DNA of 5,015 bases. Origin: Cytophagales bacterium. GTDB lineage: Bacteria > Bacteroidota > Bacteroidia > Cytophagales > UBA9547. Position numbers and translations under genes: made by a program. The notes under the pieces are model-generated. The model did not search any database. It was not told where the DNA came from and was given only the letters and a program-made list of their open reading frames with translations. This document shows, piece by piece, positions 1 to 5,015 of this stretch. Numbering within the stretch: position 1 is the stretch's first letter; each line of letters starts with the position of its first letter. The DNA is taken from contig JAAFJZ010000230.1 in assembly GCA_013298205.1 (NCBI GenBank), positions 1 through 5,015 on the forward strand. Direction: 5' to 3'.

Positions 1-15
1 GCCTGATAAAAAAAA

Positions 16-951
16 TTATTCTAATATTTTGAATAAATCATCAAGATTTGGCGTAAGTATAATTTCTGTTCTTCTATTTTTAGACCTATCTTCGGCTGTT
101 TTATTTGAAGCTACAGGTACTGTTTCTCCTCTTCCTGAAGGAGTTATTTTCTTTGCCTCTACTCCAGCTGATGTCAAAATACGGGTAATTTCAGTTGCCC
201 TTAGTACACTTAAATCCCAATTGTCTTTGATTCCATTGGTAGTTTTAGAAAGCTGAATATCATCTGTATGCCCTTCAACAACTACATTTATGTCTCCACT
301 ATTTTTAAGTGCATTTCCTAACTTTTTTAAGGCTTCTACGCCTTTATAATCAATTTCTGTACTGCCAGACTTAAATAAAAGTTGTTCAGAAACCGAAACA
401 TAAACTCTACCATTTTGAACTTTTACTGTCAAATCTTTATTGAAATTTAATAAAGCGTCAGAAATTTTATTTCTAAGGTTCTTAACGGCATCGTCTTTAT
501 CTTTTAGTTTGCCTTCTAGTTCTTTCAATTTTGCTTCTCTTTCTTTCAAACTACGACTTAAGCTGTCGTTTTGAATTTTTGATTTCATCAAAGTTTTTTC
601 CAAAATTGATAAATCATCCTCTTTTCTTGCCAATTTTTTAATCAATTGCCCTGTTTCAGAGTTAGAGCGAGAAACCAAATCGTTATAATCTGATGTTAAT
701 CTATCAAATTTAACTATTTTTTCATCTAAAAATCCACGCAATTCTTTGCCATTTTTTATAGATTCTTTTAAAGATGTGCTTAAGCTATCAATTGAAGCTT
801 GTTTATTTTTGTTCGTTGCTTCGCTATCAAAAAGCGATGCATCACAACCTACTTTTTTTGATAAAAGATCATCATATTTTTTTTGTGTTACACATGAATA
901 CATCACAAAAGTAGAAATGCCAATTAAGGTAATTGATTTTATTGAATACAT
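16..951 (-). CDS. OmpA-family peptidoglycan-binding lipoprotein with coiled coil
   Basis: This 311-residue protein is probably an outer-membrane lipoprotein that ties the envelope to peptidoglycan. Residues 1-20 form a hydrophobic signal ending in MYSC, a loose lipobox, so Cys20 is the likely lipidated residue. Residues about 25-165 are charged and heptad-like (for example around 105-160), as expected of a coiled-coil stalk. The C-terminal part, about 175-300, is an OmpA-like domain: EGHTDD at 226-231, NWDLSVLRATE at 244-254 (Arg251 is the conserved peptidoglycan-contact arginine), SGRGE at 272-276 and NRRTEI at 292-297. No beta-barrel is present, so this is not classical OmpA but the SCVTQKKYDDL-type lipoprotein common in Bacteroidota. 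The ATG at 951 lies 11 bases after the comB stop and directly follows a run of eight A, so co-transcription with comB is likely. Domain call is firm; the cellular role is inferred. Confidence 0.93.
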   Translation of the reverse strand: MYSIKSITLIGISTFVMYSCVTQKKYDDLLSKKVGCDASLFDSEATNKNKQASIDSLSTSLKESIKNGKELRGFLDEKIVKFDRLTSDYNDLVSRSNSETGQLIKKLARKEDDLSILEKTLMKSKIQNDSLSRSLKEREAKLKELEGKLKDKDDAVKNLRNKISDALLNFNKDLTVKVQNGRVYVSVSEQLLFKSGSTEIDYKGVEALKKLGNALKNSGDINVVVEGHTDDIQLSKTTNGIKDNWDLSVLRATEITRILTSAGVEAKKITPSGRGETVPVASNKTAEDRSKNRRTEIILTPNLDDLFKILE

Positions 952-962
952 TTTTTTTTGAT

Positions 963-1682
963 TTAATTTAACACAATAATAGTATTTTTTCTGATTCCAG
1001 CCACAATTTTATATAAATCTTTAGTCAAACAATGTTTTGCGTCTTCATGTATATTGAGTTTGTTTAGTCTCTTAAAATGAGAAGATTTTTCCATCAGTTT
1101 ATTTAAGTTTTCTTTACTGTTTTTCCAAAGTTCTAAAGCTGCCAAAGTACTATCTTCATCGATATCGAAGCCAAGATGGATAAGCTCTTCAGCCAATGCG
1201 CCAGCAAAAAGCGTATCCTCCAAACAAAAATGACCTTTCCATCCCGCACAAACCACTATAACATCTTTATTTTGAGTAACTAAATATTGTGCCGTTGATT
1301 TTAAGTTTAGTAAAGCTCCTATCAAAATTTCGTCTGCACCTTTTGATTTCTCTATAGCTTGTGTACCGTTTGTGGTAGTTAAAGCTATTTTTTTGCCAGT
1401 AATTTTATCGCTCATATATTCAAATGGAGAGTTTCCCATTTCAAATTCTGGAATTGTAACTCCATTTCTTTCGCCCGCAATTATAAAATTTTCATTTCTT
1501 TTTATTTTACAATCACTTTCGTTAGCAAATGGCATTATTTCACTTGCTCCATAGGCTAATGCCGTTACAATAGTTGAGGATGCTCGTAAAATATCTGTTA
1601 CAACAGATATTTTTGATGAAAAGTCGTACAAATGAACTATTTCAGGGGTAAGACAAGTAAATAATGAGGGTTTTTTAGTCAT
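963..1682 (-). CDS. comB: 2-phosphosulfolactate phosphatase family protein (ComB)
   Basis: This 239-residue protein matches the ComB family, a Mg-dependent phosphatase that turns 2-phosphosulfolactate into 3-sulfolactate (EC 3.1.3.71). That is a step of coenzyme M synthesis in methanogens, but the family is also widespread in bacteria that make no coenzyme M. Numbered from the chosen start, visible family blocks are DILRASSTIV at 30-39, GERNG at 70-74, GNSPFE at 83-88, TTTNGT at 102-107, CAGWKG at 145-150, FCLEDTLFAGAL at 152-163 and SSHFKRL at 200-206, with later Asp and Cys residues. Length is normal for the family. I chose the ATG at 1682 because the frame can extend upstream only to a TTG at 1715, which would add 11 residues coded right up against a terminator-like hairpin. 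It lies downstream of tRNA-Lys and upstream of the OmpA lipoprotein gene on the same strand. No ComA or other sulfonate gene is in the window, so the physiological substrate is open. Confidence 0.92.
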   Translation of the reverse strand: MTKKPSLFTCLTPEIVHLYDFSSKISVVTDILRASSTIVTALAYGASEIMPFANESDCKIKRNENFIIAGERNGVTIPEFEMGNSPFEYMSDKITGKKIALTTTNGTQAIEKSKGADEILIGALLNLKSTAQYLVTQNKDVIVVCAGWKGHFCLEDTLFAGALAEELIHLGFDIDEDSTLAALELWKNSKENLNKLMEKSSHFKRLNKLNIHEDAKHCLTKDLYKIVAGIRKNTIIVLN

Positions 1683-1713
1683 ATCATCTTTTGCAATAAT
1701 TAAAGAAAATATC

Positions 1714-1751
1714 AAAAAAAAAGTCTAACATATTACTATGAAAGACTTTTT
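1714..1751 (-). terminator. Probable intrinsic terminator after tRNA-Lys
   Basis: Read on the minus strand, AAAAAGTCT (1751-1743) pairs perfectly with AGACTTTTT (1726-1718). Inside this 9-bp stem are a symmetric TT/TT mismatch, then CATA paired with TATG, closed by a GTAA tetraloop of the stable GNRA class. The T-run continues to nine T in total (1722-1714). The layout (hairpin then U-run, 50 bases after the tRNA end) fits a tRNA terminator. The stem is AT-rich, so termination may be partial and allow read-through into comB. On the plus strand only five T follow, so it is probably one-directional. Confidence 0.6.
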
Positions 1752-1800
1752 AGTTATCAATTTTAACCATTTAACATATAACGATTCACATTTCGCTATG

Positions 1801-1873
1801 TGATCCCGCTGGGATTCGAACCCAGGACCCCTACATTAAAAGTGTAATGCTCTACCAGCTGAGCTACGGAATC
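1801..1873 (-). tRNA. tRNA-Lys (anticodon UUU)
   Basis: The minus strand folds into a complete 73-base cloverleaf. The acceptor stem GATTCCG pairs with CGGGATC (one T-G pair), the D arm is GCTC/GAGC with an AGCTGGTA loop, and the anticodon stem TTACA pairs with TGTAG around the loop CTTTTAA. The T arm is CTGGG/CCCAG with loop TTCGAAT, and the discriminator base is A. The anticodon TTT occupies 1840-1838, so it reads AAA and AAG lysine codons. The 3' CCA is not encoded (CAT follows the discriminator), so it must be added by the CCA enzyme. It is transcribed from the minus-strand promoter at 1949-1920 and ends in the hairpin at 1751-1714. Confidence 0.98.
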
Positions 1874-1881
1874 AAGATTAA

Positions 1882-1913
1882 TTTGGAGTTGTTATTCTCG
1901 TTGATTAATTTTG
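1882..1913 (+). promoter_or_regulatory. Bacteroidota-type promoter for the TPR/SH3 gene
   Basis: TTTG at 1882-1885 is followed after 20 bases by TAATTTTG at 1906-1913, an exact match to the phylum's TTTG / TAnnTTTG pattern with ideal spacing. Predicted transcription start is about 1917-1919, giving a leader of roughly 25 bases before the ATG at 1944. It sits within the leader of the oppositely transcribed tRNA. Confidence 0.65.
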
Positions 1914-1919
1914 GGAGTG

Positions 1920-1949
1920 CAAATGTAGTAACAAGTATTTAAAATGCAA
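1920..1949 (-). promoter_or_regulatory. Bacteroidota-type promoter for tRNA-Lys
   Basis: On the minus strand, TTG (1949-1947) is followed after 19 bases by TACATTTG (1927-1920), an exact TAnnTTTG match. The predicted start near 1914-1916 gives a tRNA leader of about 40 bases to be trimmed by RNase P. The -33 element falls in codon 2 of the divergent TPR/SH3 gene if that gene starts at 1944, and just upstream of it if the start is the ATG at 1953. Confidence 0.65.
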
Positions 1950-2729
1950 CACATGTATAAAAAAATTTTAATATTTATTTTTATCTGTATTTCTTTAGGA
2001 ATTTCAAATCCTTTGAAAGCTTTAAATCAATCTCTAAATACAGCAGATTCTTTGTTTGAAAAGAAAAAATATACCGAGGCTTTCGATATTTACACCAATT
2101 TATTAAATGTAGAAAAAAAGTTTACTCCCATGATGCTTTTAAAAATGGCATATACCAAAGAGGCTCTATTTCAATATACTGAAGCACTTTATTATTTAAA
2201 CTTAAATTACCAATATTACCCTAATAAAGAGACACTTTATAAAATGCAAGAATTGGCTCAAAAACATAAACTTGAGGGTTACGATTATTCAGATTTTGAA
2301 TATTTTATGTTTCTATACGACAAATATTATAAACAAATTCTTATTTTCTTACTTTCATTAGGTGCGTTTTATATTGTAGTTTGGTTTTTGTTTGATAAGT
2401 ATCTAGGAAAGGTGGGATTGCGTAGGTTTATGTTTGTAACCTATATTTTGTTGATGCTTGTGATAGTTAATTTTGGATATGCTCTAAATTTTGGAATTGT
2501 AAATTGGTCAAGTTCTATGGTTATGAATGCACCTTCAGCAGGTTCTGATTTGCTTGCCAAATTAGACCGTGGTAATAGGGTAAGAATTTTAGGTAAAACT
2601 GATATTTGGTATCGTATTCAATGGGGGACAGGTCTGGGATATATACGTGAAGATAAAGTTTTGTTGATAAATAATGCAGCAGGAGGTTATTTAAGCGGGG
2701 AATCTTTTTCTTTTGAAAAATGGTTATAA
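1944..2729 (+). CDS. TPR and SH3-domain membrane protein (BatE-like architecture)
   Basis: This 261-residue protein has an N-terminal hydrophobic signal (residues about 4-20, possible cleavage after Ala26) and two TPR-like helical pairs (about 32-60 and 62-94). Two transmembrane segments follow (about 131-150 and 161-181), joined by a short Lys/Arg-rich loop, then a bacterial SH3 domain (about 190-242) with a typical Trp222 and the GYIREDKV end. The positive loop should be cytoplasmic, leaving both the TPR and SH3 parts in the periplasm. The order resembles BatE of Bacteroidota aerotolerance (bat) operons, but no batA-D gene is nearby, so I assign architecture, not function; cell-wall or protein binding is plausible. 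The ATG at 1953 (Met4) is an equally good start with a cleaner signal peptide. The last 19 residues, after the SH3 fold, form a tail whose end overlaps the convergent SDR gene. Confidence 0.85.
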   Translation: MQHMYKKILIFIFICISLGISNPLKALNQSLNTADSLFEKKKYTEAFDIYTNLLNVEKKFTPMMLLKMAYTKEALFQYTEALYYLNLNYQYYPNKETLYKMQELAQKHKLEGYDYSDFEYFMFLYDKYYKQILIFLLSLGAFYIVVWFLFDKYLGKVGLRRFMFVTYILLMLVIVNFGYALNFGIVNWSSSMVMNAPSAGSDLLAKLDRGNRVRILGKTDIWYRIQWGTGLGYIREDKVLLINNAAGGYLSGESFSFEKWL

Positions 2730-3499
2730 ACCATTTTGTCCATAAATGAAGGAAAAAACTTGTTTAACCAAACTGTCAATTTCCCTTGAGTAGTAAGCAA
2801 AATGTCTCTTTTTCTTAAATAAATGGCTTGAGCGATTTCTTGAGCGACTTTTTCTGAGCTCATAATTTTGGTTTCTTCTAACGGACTTTCTTTTTGGGAT
2901 TTAGAATCTGCACCTAAAGCAGTATTTCTTATGTTGCTACTTGTAAAGCCGGGACAAGCTACTAAAACGTGAACATTTTTTTTTAACAATTCGATTCTTA
3001 AAGCCTCAAAAAAACCTTGTATTGCAAATTTTGAGGAAGAGTATCCACATCTACCTGGCAAACCCTTATGACCAGCAATTGAAGAAATGGCCACAATGCT
3101 CCCTTGATTAGCAATTATTTGAGGAAGAGAATATTTAGTACAATATACTGAACCATAATAGTTTGCGTCCATTACTTTTTTAATAACACTTAAATCTAAA
3201 TCATAAAATAAAGCCCTCATAGAAATTCCAGCATTGTTAATTAAAATATCAATCTTACCAAAATGCTCAATGGTAGATTCAATCATTTTTTTAACCTCAG
3301 CTTCGTTACTTACATCGCATGATTGAGCTAAATGAGGAATTTTTTGTGATGAGAGATCTAAACTCATTTTATCAATTTCAACCAAATTTCTTGCTGAAAA
3401 TGAAACTTTTGCCCCAAGTTTACCAAACTCTAACACCAAAGATTTGCCAATTCCTGATGTACCTCCTGTAATGACTACGACTTTATTTTGAAAATTCAT
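2687..3499 (-). CDS. Short-chain dehydrogenase/reductase (SDR)
   Basis: This 270-residue cytoplasmic protein is a classical NAD(P)-dependent oxidoreductase with a Rossmann fold. The cofactor loop TGGTSGIG is at 11-18, the structural NNAG at 88-91, and the catalytic residues are Asn113, Ser140, Tyr153 and Lys157 (YSSSK). The PG motif is at 183-184. Ser-Ala-Arg at 35-37, after strand two, hints at NADP(H) preference. The C-terminal part, about 230-270, is basic and hydrophobic, as in DHRS7-like members that act on lipids or sterols; the substrate cannot be told from sequence. The ATG at 3499 places the first strand right at the N-terminus, as usual. It is divergent from the polyketide synthase gene, with a likely promoter of its own, so a role in that pathway is possible but unsupported. 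Its last 14 codons overlap the end of the TPR/SH3 gene. Confidence 0.93.
   Translation of the reverse strand: MNFQNKVVVITGGTSGIGKSLVLEFGKLGAKVSFSARNLVEIDKMSLDLSSQKIPHLAQSCDVSNEAEVKKMIESTIEHFGKIDILINNAGISMRALFYDLDLSVIKKVMDANYYGSVYCTKYSLPQIIANQGSIVAISSIAGHKGLPGRCGYSSSKFAIQGFFEALRIELLKKNVHVLVACPGFTSSNIRNTALGADSKSQKESPLEETKIMSSEKVAQEIAQAIYLRKRDILLTTQGKLTVWLNKFFPSFMDKMVYNHFSKEKDSPLK
2717..2737. repeat. Palindrome at convergent gene ends, possible weak terminator
   Basis: AAAATGGTT (2717-2725) and AACCATTTT (2729-2737) are perfect 9-base inverted arms around ATA. The stop codon of the TPR/SH3 gene (2727-2729) lies at its centre. On the plus strand, the A-rich arm and T-rich arm could act as a terminator, but only four T follow the stem core. 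On the minus strand it lies inside the SDR coding region, about 10 codons before its stop. Confidence 0.4.
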
Positions 3500-3538
3500 T
3501 TTAGGAAATTATTTTTATTTAAACCTTAATATTACAGG

Positions 3539-3569
3539 CAAATAAATGCTTTTTATTTTAAATCCCAAA
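3539..3569 (-). promoter_or_regulatory. Likely promoter of the SDR gene
   Basis: On the minus strand, TTTG (3569-3566) is followed after 19 bases by TTTATTTG (3546-3539), which matches TAnnTTTG except for T at the second position. The predicted start near 3533-3535 would give a leader of about 35 bases to the ATG at 3499. The rest of the 220-base gap (3500-3719) is AT-rich and shows no other clear signal apart from the element at 3707. Confidence 0.45.
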
Positions 3570-3680
3570 ATGAATGCTCTTGCTTCTTTGAAATTAAATC
3601 TAGGCTTTTAGTGCTATAAATTTTGTTTTTAAGTAAGCAAACACCAAATATCTTTACTAAATTGGAACATTTTAACTTAC

Positions 3681-3714
3681 TTTATATTATAGTTTAATTA
3701 TTGCTTTAATTTTG
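3681..3714 (+). promoter_or_regulatory. Candidate promoter of the polyketide synthase operon
   Basis: TAATTTTG at 3707-3714 exactly matches the phylum's -7 pattern and is identical to the -7 element at 1906. Its upstream partner is weak: TTTA at 3681-3684 with a 22-base spacer. If used, transcription would start at about 3718-3720, on or next to the GTG start codon, giving a leaderless or near-leaderless message. Confidence 0.4.
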
Positions 3715-3719
3715 AGCCT

Positions 3720-4769
3720 GTGAACGCCTTTATTTCTCAAATTTCAACTTCTACGCCAGAGTTTCAATATAAACAAGAAGAAATTCTTGCTTATATGCTC
3801 AGGGTTTTGGATTTGGACGCGGGGAAAAAAATAAGTTTGCAGAAAATGTACTTGAAATCGGGAATCTCAAATCGCAATTCCGTTTTAAGCACTTTTCAAA
3901 AAGGAGATTCTTCTCATTTTCCTGAAAATGTAACACAAAAAATGAATCTTTATGCTGAAAAGGCGCCTAAATTGGGCTTAAACGCAGCACAAAAATGCCT
4001 TGAAGGAATTAATCAAGATGAAATCACGCATTTAATTACAGTTTCATGTACAGGCATGAGTGCACCAGCTTGGGATTTGGGTTTGATAAAAGCATTAAAT
4101 CTAAATACTTCAGTAGAAAGACTTTCAATCAATTTTTTGGGTTGCTATGCTGGTTTTATTGCGCTCAAACAAGCGAATCATATTTGTAAATCTATGCCCA
4201 ATGCACAGGTTTTAATCGTAAGCGTGGAGCTTTGTACATTACATTTTGATACCCAAACAGATAAAGAAACCCTTGCCGCTCAATCGCTCTTTTCAGATGG
4301 TGCAGCTGCGGTTTTGGTCGTAGGAGAACAAAGTGAAGCACCCAAAAAGATAAAATTACTCAAAGCGTTTTCTGAATTTTTGGAAAACTCCTTATCAGAC
4401 ATGGCGTGGAATATCGAACCAAGTGGCTTTAAAATGAATCTTTCTGTTTATGTGCCTAGCAAAATTTCTACACATTTAAAAGAATTAGCGCAGCAAAAAT
4501 ACAAAACTATTTTTGAGCAAGTGCAATATTGGGCGATACATCCAGGAGGAAAAAAGATAATCGAAAGTGTAATAGAAGCAGGTTTAGCCAAAAAAGAAGA
4601 CTTACAAGTGAGTTTTGAAGTTTTGGAAAAATATGGAAATATGTCTTCCGTTTCTATCTTTTTTGTTTTGAAAACTTTATTACAAAATTCGCAAAAAAAA
4701 GGAAATACGATGGCTATGGGTTTTGGGCCAGGACTTACATTAGAAGCTTTTTTGCTTGAAATTTTATAA
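3720..4769 (+). CDS. Type III polyketide synthase (chalcone/stilbene synthase-like)
   Basis: This 349-residue enzyme of the thiolase fold would condense an acyl-CoA starter with malonyl-CoA units, working as a soluble homodimer without an acyl carrier protein. The N-terminal half has the KSGISNRNSVL block at 46-56 and SCTGMSAPAWDLG at 109-121. The catalytic Cys142 is in LGCYAGF, with the gatekeeper-type Phe191 in SLFSDGAAA (189-197). The C-terminal half has His274 in WAIHPGG and Asn307 in YGNMSS, completing the Cys-His-Asn triad, then GFGPGLT at 334-340. The length is normal for bacterial members and the gene looks intact. The GTG at 3720 is chosen because an in-frame TAG lies at 3690, no other start codon comes between, and the next Met (residue 26) is inside the conserved N-terminus. 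A methyltransferase gene follows after 8 bases, pointing to a two-or-more-gene biosynthetic operon. Starter unit, chain length and cyclisation cannot be read from sequence; alkylpyrone or alkylresorcinol-type products are guesses. Confidence 0.95.
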   Translation: MNAFISQISTSTPEFQYKQEEILAYMLRVLDLDAGKKISLQKMYLKSGISNRNSVLSTFQKGDSSHFPENVTQKMNLYAEKAPKLGLNAAQKCLEGINQDEITHLITVSCTGMSAPAWDLGLIKALNLNTSVERLSINFLGCYAGFIALKQANHICKSMPNAQVLIVSVELCTLHFDTQTDKETLAAQSLFSDGAAAVLVVGEQSEAPKKIKLLKAFSEFLENSLSDMAWNIEPSGFKMNLSVYVPSKISTHLKELAQQKYKTIFEQVQYWAIHPGGKKIIESVIEAGLAKKEDLQVSFEVLEKYGNMSSVSIFFVLKTLLQNSQKKGNTMAMGFGPGLTLEAFLLEIL

Positions 4770-4777
4770 TAATAGCC

Positions 4778-5015
4778 ATGTTTCAAAATCGCTCATATAA
4801 GCTAGAACTTTTGGATAAAGACCATATTCCTAAAGAAGACTTGGCTACAAATTTGCGAGAATTACATTTTATCAATACCTATTTGGGTGGGCATGCGGTA
4901 ACCTTAAAAGGCTTGAAATCTTTCAAGCTAGAGAAAAACAAAAAATATACTTTAGCAGATATTGGCTGTGGTGGTGGAAATACCTTACTGTATTTGGCAA
5001 AATGGGCTAAGAGAA
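4778..5015 (+). CDS. SAM-dependent methyltransferase, class I (partial, 3' end missing)
   Basis: The ATG at 4778 opens a frame that stays open to the window edge (79 codons). The protein begins MFQNRSYKLELLDKDHIP, passes LRELHFINTYLGGH at about 27-40, and reaches the glycine-rich SAM-binding motif I, LADIGCGGGNTL, at 59-70. This is a class I (Rossmann-type) methyltransferase. The N-terminal ELLD...IP...NLREL...IN..LGG pattern is, from memory, that of methyltransferases found next to type III polyketide synthases in Bacteroidota. The start lies 8 bases after the synthase stop, so the two are almost certainly co-transcribed and this enzyme likely methylates the polyketide or a derivative of it. 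The acceptor atom (O or C) cannot be decided, and the catalytic half is outside the window. Confidence 0.88.
   Translation, partial: MFQNRSYKLELLDKDHIPKEDLATNLRELHFINTYLGGHAVTLKGLKSFKLEKNKKYTLADIGCGGGNTLLYLAKWAKR

Noticed and set aside
29..256. Plus-strand open frame of 75 codons
   Set aside because: It is antisense to the conserved OmpA domain and has no recognisable protein features.
746..961. Plus-strand open frame of 71 codons
   Set aside because: It is antisense to the coiled-coil and signal peptide of the lipoprotein, a shadow of its codon pattern.
1372..1554. Plus-strand open frame of 60 codons
   Set aside because: It is antisense to conserved comB blocks, with no support of its own.
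1683..1715. TTG at 1715 as an upstream start for comB, adding 11 residues
   Set aside because: The added residues are not part of the ComB family, the codon abuts a terminator-like T-run, and the ATG at 1682 gives the usual family length.
3540..3560. AAATAAA / TTTATTT inverted repeat
   Set aside because: Only A-T pairs in very AT-rich DNA; expected by chance and not a credible terminator or operator.
3570..3611. A 13-codon frame (MNALASLKLNLGF) in the intergenic region upstream of the polyketide synthase, a possible leader peptide
   Set aside because: It is too short to support, has no run of one amino acid and no attenuator-like hairpin after it. Its MNA start resembling the synthase start looks like chance.
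4448..4786. Minus-strand open frame of 112 codons
   Set aside because: It lies fully opposite the conserved C-terminal half of the polyketide synthase; the synthase frame carries the catalytic motifs.
1..5015. CRISPR arrays, insertion sequences, riboswitches or toxin-antitoxin pairs
   Set aside because: I saw no spaced direct repeats, transposase motifs, conserved aptamer-like leaders or small paired genes; the tRNA gene has no duplicated 3' end that would mark an integration site within the window.

Overview
The window looks like chromosomal DNA from a low-GC member of the Bacteroidota. Four things point there: strong AT bias; almost no Shine-Dalgarno sequences, with A-rich stretches before start codons instead; promoter-like pairs of the TTTG / TAnnTTTG type typical of that phylum; and the protein set (a coiled-coil OmpA-type lipoprotein, a bacterial ComB, a TPR-plus-SH3 membrane protein, and a type III polyketide synthase followed by a methyltransferase). 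Genus cannot be assigned from the sequence alone.

Left part (1-1873), all on the minus strand and read right to left: a tRNA-Lys(UUU) gene, a compact hairpin with a T-run that looks like its terminator, then comB (2-phosphosulfolactate phosphatase family) and, 11 bases further on, a lipoprotein with a long coiled coil and a C-terminal OmpA peptidoglycan-binding domain. comB and the lipoprotein gene probably share a transcript. I see no convincing promoter of their own, so read-through from the tRNA unit is possible.

Middle (1874-3499): a short control region holds two face-to-face Bacteroidota-type promoters, one for the tRNA (minus) and one for a TPR/SH3 membrane protein (plus). Their -7 elements form an inverted repeat only 6 bases apart. 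The TPR/SH3 gene converges on a classical short-chain dehydrogenase/reductase (SDR) gene on the minus strand; the two coding regions overlap tail to tail by 43 bases, and a 9-bp palindrome lies over the plus-strand stop codon.

Right part (3500-5015): a 220-base intergenic region separates the SDR gene from a divergent plus-strand operon. The operon starts with a complete type III polyketide synthase that uses a GTG start and retains its Cys-His-Asn triad. Eight bases after it begins a SAM-dependent methyltransferase that runs off the window. This pair is the most biosynthetically interesting content: it suggests a small polyketide pathway (a methylated pyrone or phenolic is a guess) whose remaining genes lie beyond base 5015. 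Nothing in the window proves a wholly new system. The best leads are the opposed promoters, the possibly leaderless polyketide synthase message, and the orphan comB.
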